Positions 57,561 through 64,000 of a stretch of 64,000 bases of DNA are shown here, piece after piece. Where the stretch lies: the NCBI RefSeq assembly GCF_026210795.1, contig NC_089445.1, positions 1,674,001 to 1,738,000 on the forward strand. The letters run 5' to 3'. The position numbers and the translations under genes are program-made. Origin of the DNA: Rhizophagus irregularis. Lineage: Eukaryota; Glomeromycota; Glomeromycetes; Glomerales; Glomeraceae. Numbering within the stretch: position 1 is the first letter of the stretch; each line of letters begins with the position of its first letter. The notes under the pieces are model-generated. The model saw nothing but the letters and a program-made list of their open reading frames with translations. It ran no database searches and was not told where the DNA came from.

Positions 57561-57639
57561 TAAGAATTCGGGACAATTTCCTTAATAAATTTTTTTTAAA
57601 GTACAAACCCTGATCAGTAAAATTTTCTTATTACTAACG

Positions 57640-58015
57640 TCCAATTTAAATTACGATCATCAATAAAAATTCGCGCGAAATTTTTTTAATAGTATTTAAT
57701 TTTTAAAGCGCAAAATACTGCTTAATTTTAATGTTTAAAGTCCGATCTACTGCTTAATTTAAGAAAAATTCGCGAGAATTTTCCTTAATATCGCTTAATT
57801 TTAATGTTCAAAGTCCGATTTACTGCTTAATTTAAGAAAAATTCGTGAGAATTTTCCTTAATACTGCTTAATTTTAATGTTCAAAGTCTGATCTACTGCT
57901 TAATTTAAGAAAAATTCGCGAGAATTTTTCTTAATACTGCTCATTTTTTAATGTTTAAAGTCCGATCTACTGTTTAATTTAAGAAAATTCACAAGAATTT
58001 GATTATTCGGACTTT
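57640..58015. repeat. Minisatellite, 73-74 bp unit, about 4-5 copies
   Basis: AAGTCCGATCTACTG occurs at 57738, 57811, 57884 and 57958 (spacing 73, 73, 74), each followed by CTTAATTTAAGAAAAATTCG and GAGAATTTTCCTTAAT. Copies differ by single bases only. Confidence 0.92.
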
Positions 58016-58957
58016 GAACTTTAAATTTAAGCTGTAATTGTGACATTCAAAATGAATGATGTTCAAGAAGATGACTGACAGTCTGACTGACAGTCAGACG
58101 GAATTCTGTAATCAAAAATCATCACAATACGACAGAAAGGGAGTTTCATAATACATAATAATAATGGCAAATAGTAACTAATAATTATAGAAGAACTTCA
58201 CACTACTACTATAAACAGAATTTTGTACAAAAATGACAAAAACAGAAAGAACTTACAGAAAAACTTAGTATTTAATAACTAGATTAGGTTTATACGCGGC
58301 AACTTTGTCGCGCTAGACTGTTTAAAGCTATATTTTTTACAATTATTTATTTATATAATTTATTAAATTATATGATTTATTATTATTTATTTATATGATT
58401 TATTAAATATGGATACTTAATACTATTTATAGTCTAAAATTGTAATAAATAAATTTAAAAAAAATAATTAGTCAGCAATAAATATATGGATCAGCCAATT
58501 TTTTGCTACAGCGGGAGATCGGCTATTTTATTACATTAGTTTTTTTTTAATATTTAAACAACATTGATTCGTAAAAAAAATTACTGACCTCCTCAGAATC
58601 AGAATCTGAGTCTGAATATAGATATATATAAATAGAAAATGTGAACAAAATGGTAGATTTTGAACAATAATAAAGAAACTCAAATGATTTTTAATAATAA
58701 CAGAATAAACAATACGTTGTAATATAATTTTTAATAATAACGGAAGAATAAAATTTTAACAATACGTTGTAATAAAATTTTTAATATTAACGGAAGAACA
58801 AAATTTTAAACAATGATGCTAATATCTACTTCCTTTGTTTTATTTTCTAAATCTCCTTTGTTTTTATTTCCTAAATGTTGATTCGAGTCATCTCAAATTG
58901 AATATAAATAGCTTATCTTCCCCTATCTCATCATCCAGCATCTTTCATACTAATTTC
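58016..58957. other. Intergenic
   Basis: GACTGACAGTCTGACTGACAG at 58072-58095 is a small repeat. On the minus strand YSDSDSDSEEVS at about 58575-58620 could be an acidic exon, too little to call. Tandem AATAATAACGGAAGAAYAAAA occurs at 58690-58810. Confidence 0.35.
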
Positions 58958-59105
58958 AAAAAATTATTTTATATTATCACTATCGCTTATTATTTTCTTA
59001 TATACTGCCTTTTTTATTTCATCATATTAATTCCAAAAAATTATTTTATATTATCGCTATCGCTTATTATTTTCTTATATACTGCTTTTTTCATTCCATC
59101 AAAAA
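58958..59105. repeat. 77-bp tandem duplication before a putative start
   Basis: AAAAAATTATTTTATATTAT begins at 58958 and again at 59035, with CTATCGCTTATTATTTTCTT following in both. It ends just before the ATG at 59105. Confidence 0.85.
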
Positions 59106-60755
59106 TGTCTGATTCTTCACTTGCAGGAACAAGTGCAGCAGCGACGTCTGATATTTCTACATTCGTAGCAGAAAAAGGCGATAATAATAAAGCAGGTATA
59201 AAAGTATTTTTATTGCATTTATTAATTTATTTATTATATACTTTGCTGAAATCTCTGATTTTTTAAAATATTTTTACAATATTTTTATAATATTATAATT
59301 ATATATATTTAATAAATAAATAATATGAAATTGAGACTCATAAGAATATATTTTAAATATATAAATATATATTAACAATATTAATACAATATATTTGTTA
59401 TATTTGAAATAATATATTTAATATATAAATACTTAATATTAAATATATAAATACTTATATAATTAATATATTATATATATATATTTAGGATATAGTATTT
59501 GTATATTCAATATATATATATAATATATTTATAATATATATATAATATATTTATAATATATTTAACATATATTAAATATATAGTATATATATATTTAATG
59601 TTTAGTATATATATGTTTAAAATATATTTATTAATATATTATATATATATTTGTTATATAATAATTATATATGAATAATAAATAAATAATATAAAATTGA
59701 GACTCTTAAGAATATATTTTAAATATTATAAATATATATTAACAATATTGATACAATATATTTGTTATATTTAAAATAATATAATATATATATAATTAAT
59801 ACATAATTAATATATATTTTTAATGTGATATATATAGTAATTATATATAAACAATATATATATTATATAAATTGAAACTCGTATGAATATATTTTAAATA
59901 TTATAAATGTATTTAAATAATATACTAATTATATTATAATTTTATATTTACTTATATGTATACAATACTATATACTATATATATGATATAAAAATCAACT
60001 AATTTATTGAAATAATGTACTTGTTATTTTTATTTGTTCATAATTATATTATTATACATAATTAAAATAATTAAACAAAATCCTATTTCATCTAAAAAAA
60101 ACTAAGAAGTAAAAAATATCAATTCTATCAACAATAACATTATTGCACCTAAGAATGAAAACCTAAAGAAAATTGCTCTCCATAAAAAAAGCCCAAATAT
60201 ATAAATAAAATTTACCATTATTACAGATTCTTCGTTTGAAAGGAATCTTATGATATCGCCTAAAAGAACTTGCTTAAAGAAATTGGAAAGTCCTCTAAGA
60301 AAGCAAAGAAAAGAATGGAAAGTTAGAAGAAAGTGCAAAACTGAATGAAATAAGAGTAACAACTCATGTTAAAAAAATAATAAAACGCGTTAATTGACTT
60401 ACAAGGAGGAAATGTAAGTTAGAACCCGTCTACTAAAAAGTGAAAAATATCAACAATAACGTTATTACATCTAAGAATGAAAACCTAAAGAAAATTGCTC
60501 TTCATAAAAAAAAACCCAAATATATAAATAAAATTTACCATTATTACAGATTCTTCGTTTGAAAGGAATCTTATGATATCGCCTAAAAGAACTTGCTTAA
60601 AGAAATTCGTTCTAATTGAAAAAAAAAAAAATTTCGCAAGGAAACCTTGCAAATCTACCCGTTTCGTTTCTAACGTCTTTAACTTCCCTCCGAAACATAA
60701 AGTAAGGAAGGTGAAAGTAAGAAGAATGGGTATTAAGAGAAAGGGAAAGGCATGA
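59105..60755 (+). CDS. Putative two-exon gene, small basic protein (weak model)
   Basis: A first exon 59105-59195 encodes MSDSSLAGTSAAATSDISTF and then VAEKGDNNKA, ending at GTATAAAAG. The residue mix is clearly protein-like. An acceptor TTACCATTATTACAG precedes 60550, giving a phase-matching exon to the TGA at 60753-60755 (SSFERNLMISPKRTCLKK, then a very basic tail with KVRKVKVRRMGIKRKGKA). An alternative exon from a duplicated copy starts at 60227 and ends about 40 codons on. The implied intron exceeds 1 kb and is almost pure AT, unusual beside the 67-88 nt introns elsewhere, so the join is uncertain. Function unknown. Confidence 0.35.
59270..60000. repeat. Almost pure A/T low-complexity region with diverged internal repeats
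   Basis: TATATA-type sequence predominates. A block ATTGAGACTCNTAAGAATAT followed by AATATATATTAACAATATT occurs at about 59330 and 59697. A third, weaker copy (AATTGAAACTCGTATGAATA) is near 59868. Confidence 0.7.
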
Positions 60756-61110
60756 AGAAAAGTCGCCTAAAAAAGCAAAAAAAAGAATGGAAAGTTAGAA
60801 AGCGCAAAATTGAATGTGGTTTAGTGAAATAAGAGTAACAAAATTCATGTTAAAAAAATAATAAAACGCGTTAATTGACTTACAAAGAGGAAATGTAAAG
60901 TTAGGACCCGTCTACAAGAAAGTGAAAAATAACAACAATAACGTTATTACACCTAAGAATGAAATAAGAAAGCAAAGAAAGGGAAGAGAAAATGGGAAGT
61001 TAGAACCCGCCTGCAATAAATCAACGTGGTTTAGTTAGGAAATAAGAGTAATAAAACATGTTTAAAAAATAAAAAAATAAGAATAATAAACACGTTAATT
61101 GACTTACAAG
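60110..61110. repeat. 323-bp tandem repeat, two full and one partial copy
   Basis: Copies begin with AACAATAACRTTATTRCAYC and contain GATTCTTCGTTTGAAAGGAA at 60226 and 60549 (323-bp spacing). Copy 2 has about 110 bp extra around 60610-60760. A partial third copy starts near 60930. Confidence 0.85.
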
Positions 61111-61871
61111 AAAGTGAAAAACTATCTAAGAAAGAGAAAAAATTAAACTCGATCTAAACTTTGTAGAATTAAGAAACGAGATAAGTTTTAAACTTACAAG
61201 TTTTCGCCTAAAAGTTCTTAATAAAGAGAGAACACGCCTATAAAGAATGTGAGGAAAAAAACAAACTAAAAAGATCTTATGGGTTACACGCTGGTTACAC
61301 AGATTACACAATCATGGATCAACCAATGATAATTGTATATCATTTTGATATATCTTATTACATATCGTTCACTATCAAATGCACAAAGCTTCGAAATAAG
61401 CTTTGCACAGAAATTTTGAATCAATGGTCCTGATATAGAAGATTTTGACTTTGAAAAGCATACGATAATTGGAATAATTTAAATTTTTATTTATGAATTG
61501 TAAATAAACACTTTTAGCGGGTAGACTTTAAACAAAATTTTTATGCACATAATTTTATGTTGTTTGAATTTATATCGGTCGATTTCAACAAATGGATATT
61601 ATTTCATTAAAGAAAACGAAAAAATAATTTTTTTGAAGTAATACTTTTTGAAATCAAAATATTTCAAAATAAGCCCGGATCCTAACAAAATACAATACAA
61701 CAATGAACAATGAAGCAAAATAAAAAAGAAAACAGGTTGGATGAATTACCAATTTCATCCGTCCCAAAAAATCTAAAAAAACTTTTGTACTACCAAAGTT
61801 TTAGCCTGTGAATAAAAATTCGTATCACACATCTTTGTTATACATTGTATGATCGTACTTTTTATATAAAG
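61111..61871. other. Intergenic upstream of the 61.9-kb gene
   Basis: A hairpin GCACAAAGCTT / AAGCTTTGCAC lies at 61381-61409. No gene is seen. The minus ORF at 61126-61311 overlaps repeat-derived sequence and is not supported. Confidence 0.4.
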
Positions 61872-62548
61872 ATGGATGAGGTAAAGAAAGAAATTTGCAA
61901 ATTTTAATATTTTTAAACTTTTTGTAATTGACTTTTTAATAATTTTCTAATAAAGGGAGAATTTAGCAAGATTCTGATAGATGAGCTAAAATTACTTTTT
62001 CTTAGAGTCAGGAACCCTTCGGATAATTTATTAGAAGTATTACTAAAAACAATAGATCCTACAATTAATCCTGATCAACTTAAAGATTATATCAATATTT
62101 GCAGAGGAAAATTTTCAGATTTTAGATATAATTACAAGAGTATTATAGTAAAGAAAGCTCAGGACCTTGAAATTCATTTTAGGTATGCGGTTTTGAAGTT
62201 TTTATATTAGTTTATTTTATTTTAGTAAATTATTATTTAACAATCTTTTTTAGAAGTATCAGATTGGAAGAATTTGAAAACCTATTAGATAAAATTATTA
62301 CTGAAGATTATTGTAGACAAATTCTTGCAACACATATTTCTTGTGTTCATAAAGAATCCTTTGAAAATGACAAAGTTTCTTTAAATAAACTTTTTGATTT
62401 TGTTAAAAAAAGTTTATTGATTGGTATAAAATCTTTTTTTATTTCAATTGATGTAAAAGGTGAACTTAAAAAAATGGATAATTGTACTAGTTCTATTAAA
62501 TTACAATCAAGATATCATACTAATATTGTATATAATATGGATTTATAA
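61872..62548 (+). CDS. Hypothetical protein, three exons, 176 aa
   Basis: Exon 1 is 61872-61880 (MDE), exon 2 61956-62182, exon 3 62254-62548. Introns GTAAAG...AAAG and GTATGC...TTTAG are 75 and 71 nt, and all phases agree (AG plus A gives Arg). The protein reads GEFSKILIDELKLLFLRVRN, DNLLEVLLKTIDPTINPD, YCRQILATHISCVHKESF and ends HTNIVYNMDL. It is soluble, mostly helical in feel, without signal peptide, membrane span or known motif. The 9-nt first exon is the least certain part; the start could lie in another upstream exon. It converges with the telomerase gene: 99 bp separate the two stops. Confidence 0.65.
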
Positions 62549-62647
62549 TTTTTTATAATTTCACTATTGTATTACTAATTAATTAATATCATAAGATTAT
62601 TTCATTTAAATAAATAAAAAAGAAATAATATTAAACAATACCAAAAC

Positions 62648-64000
62648 TTAAAATGTTATTTTATTAAAAATTAATGATAACTTACAATCTACTATATGAT
62701 TTAAATTATCTAACCGGGAGTTTTCAAGAAATTTTTTAAAATGTGAAAGTACTCCCTTATGATAGCTTTGTTTTTTGTTTAAAATGTAATAAAAAGCATT
62801 AGCACCGAGCCTTATTGTTAAATAATAAAAAATATGAAGTTAATATTTATGATAAAAATAAATTTAAATTATAACAACACTAACCACATAAATTCTTTTT
62901 TATTTATATTAAAGGAATATCTACTTGATGCATCAGTTTTACATAATACTAAATATAAATGATCAATAGCATTATGTAATACTTCTGTAATAATAACAAA
63001 AAAATTGCGTTAGTAAAAAATAATAATTAAATTTATTAAAATTTAATCAAAATTTACCAAATTCGAAATCTTCATTTCTTTGGGATTTTTGTCTAGGCAT
63101 TCCTTTTATACAGTGGTGGAATTTCATTCCAGCCATTAAAAAATTTTGGTATATATTTAATAGGGTAGTTTCTCTTGTATTTAGCGAAGTATCATAAAAA
63201 ATTTTATGGCTTTTTGCTAACAAAATTCTGAATAAATAATTATTTATATTAATTCAAAATTAATAATTTGCATAATATTAATCATAGTGTTTACTCGATC
63301 ATTTTTTTCTTTAAACATGTACCAGGGGTCTTTGTCGATTTTATAGTTAAAATGTTAGCAATATCTAATTTAATATAAATAATAATAAGTAAATTAATAA
63401 ATAGTTTTTGAATTAATTATAGAATACTAACGGGATAAATCGCTGTATCTTGAATAATCCACTTTGACATTCAAATTACGAGTATCAATTAATATTCCAC
63501 ACCACGGGAACTCTTATTAAAATTCAGTTAATATTTTACAATACAATTAATAAAACAAATAATCAATAAAATAAAATAAAATAGCAAATACGTACCATAA
63601 CCATCAACTTTATTTATTTTATTATTATTAACAGTTAAATCAAAGTTTACCATACTTTTTTTATCATTTATGACGATTTTATACTTTAAATCATCTTGGT
63701 GCATTGTTGTGATAAATTTTATAACATTATTTTTGTTTGTACTTATATACAAAAAATCATCAAGAAAATGCAATAGTAACTAATAATATTTAAATAATAT
63801 TATAATATTAATTAAATATTAAATATATCAGTAAGTACATTGAAGTATAATATTTAAAAATACTTACCCCATTCGTGTCATTAATGATATATTTAAATTC
63901 TTCTCGCTCCATAACTCCATAATATATACTACATAATAAGGATGATAGTACCGATCCTTGTGGAATGCCGACTTTTTGTTTATAATATTCTTCATTAACC
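62648..64000 (-). CDS. TERT: Telomerase reverse transcriptase, C-terminal part
   Basis: Seven exons on the minus strand: beyond 64000 to 63868, 63779-63596, 63512-63432, 63364-63295, 63227-63058, 62984-62885 and 62810-62648 (stop 62648-62650). All six introns are GT-AG, 67-88 nt, with agreeing phases. Motif B' reads YYKQKVGIPQGSVLSSLLCS. Motif C is LLLHFLDDFLYIST, with the second and third catalytic aspartates adjacent. Motif D has INDKKSMVNF. Motif E reads EFPWCGILIDTRNLNVKVDY. IPQGS with SSLLC, DDFL and WCG together separate TERT from retrotransposon RTs. The C-terminal extension (LNTRETTLLNIYQNFLMAG; FMWLGANAFYYIL) also fits. The protein adds telomere repeats using its RNA template. The TEN, RBD and motifs 1-A lie outside the window. 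No lesion is seen. One intron (62985-63057) contains TACTAAC. Confidence 0.94.

Overview
The window is eukaryotic, very AT-rich nuclear DNA with short GT-AG introns (67-88 nt in the best gene models) and a heavy load of broken transposons. A GH24 lysozyme, an expanded kinase family, hAT/BED transposases, a cytochrome P450 and a telomerase gene occur together. This points to a Glomeromycotina (arbuscular mycorrhizal) fungus of the Rhizophagus type. That assignment is inference from family content and composition; no marker gene proves it.

Layout. 0-10 kb: the 3' end of a GH24 lysozyme, two terminal exons of an unknown gene, a 122-residue hypothetical ORF, a fold-back element, and a hAT transposase pseudogene split by a 1.36 kb insertion. 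11-13.3 kb: tandem array A. 15.8-23.6 kb: a decayed kinase reading frame that leads, through splice-like junctions, into a long protein of about twelve DGS-type helical repeats, including a 1,260-bp tandem duplication. 24-32 kb: repeats, purine-loaded decayed coding sequence and nested elements. 32.4-34.9 kb: array B. 39.7-41.4 kb: an intact two-exon cytochrome P450. 43-46 kb: MITE-like elements and a GC-richer block with a tRNA-like end. 46.4-47.1 kb: a BED-finger hAT fragment. 47.5-49.9 kb: array C. 50.1-51.6 kb: a decayed SAM-domain gene. 51.7-56.4 kb: a Tc1/mariner-type pseudogene with a 3.15-kb, nearly intact hAT element at its start codon. 57-61 kb: tandem repeats and one weak gene model. 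61.9-64 kb: a small three-exon gene facing the 3' half of a telomerase reverse transcriptase gene.

The most unusual feature is the trio of arrays A (minus), B (plus) and C (minus). They differ in sequence but share one plan. Each unit of about 120-140 bp has a 25-50 nt core between a pyrimidine-tract AG and GTAAG/GTAAA. The intervening 70-90 nt contains two inverted repeats, one at the 5' splice-like site and one carrying ACTAAC or TTAAC, a branch-site-like motif also found in a host telomerase intron. They read as tandem micro-exon/intron cassettes with self-complementary introns. Whether they are transcribed and spliced cannot be decided from sequence alone.

Only the lysozyme end, the P450, the 61.9-kb gene and the telomerase gene look like undamaged host genes. 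Most other coding sequence is transposon-derived or decaying, often with nonsense codons explainable as C-to-T changes.
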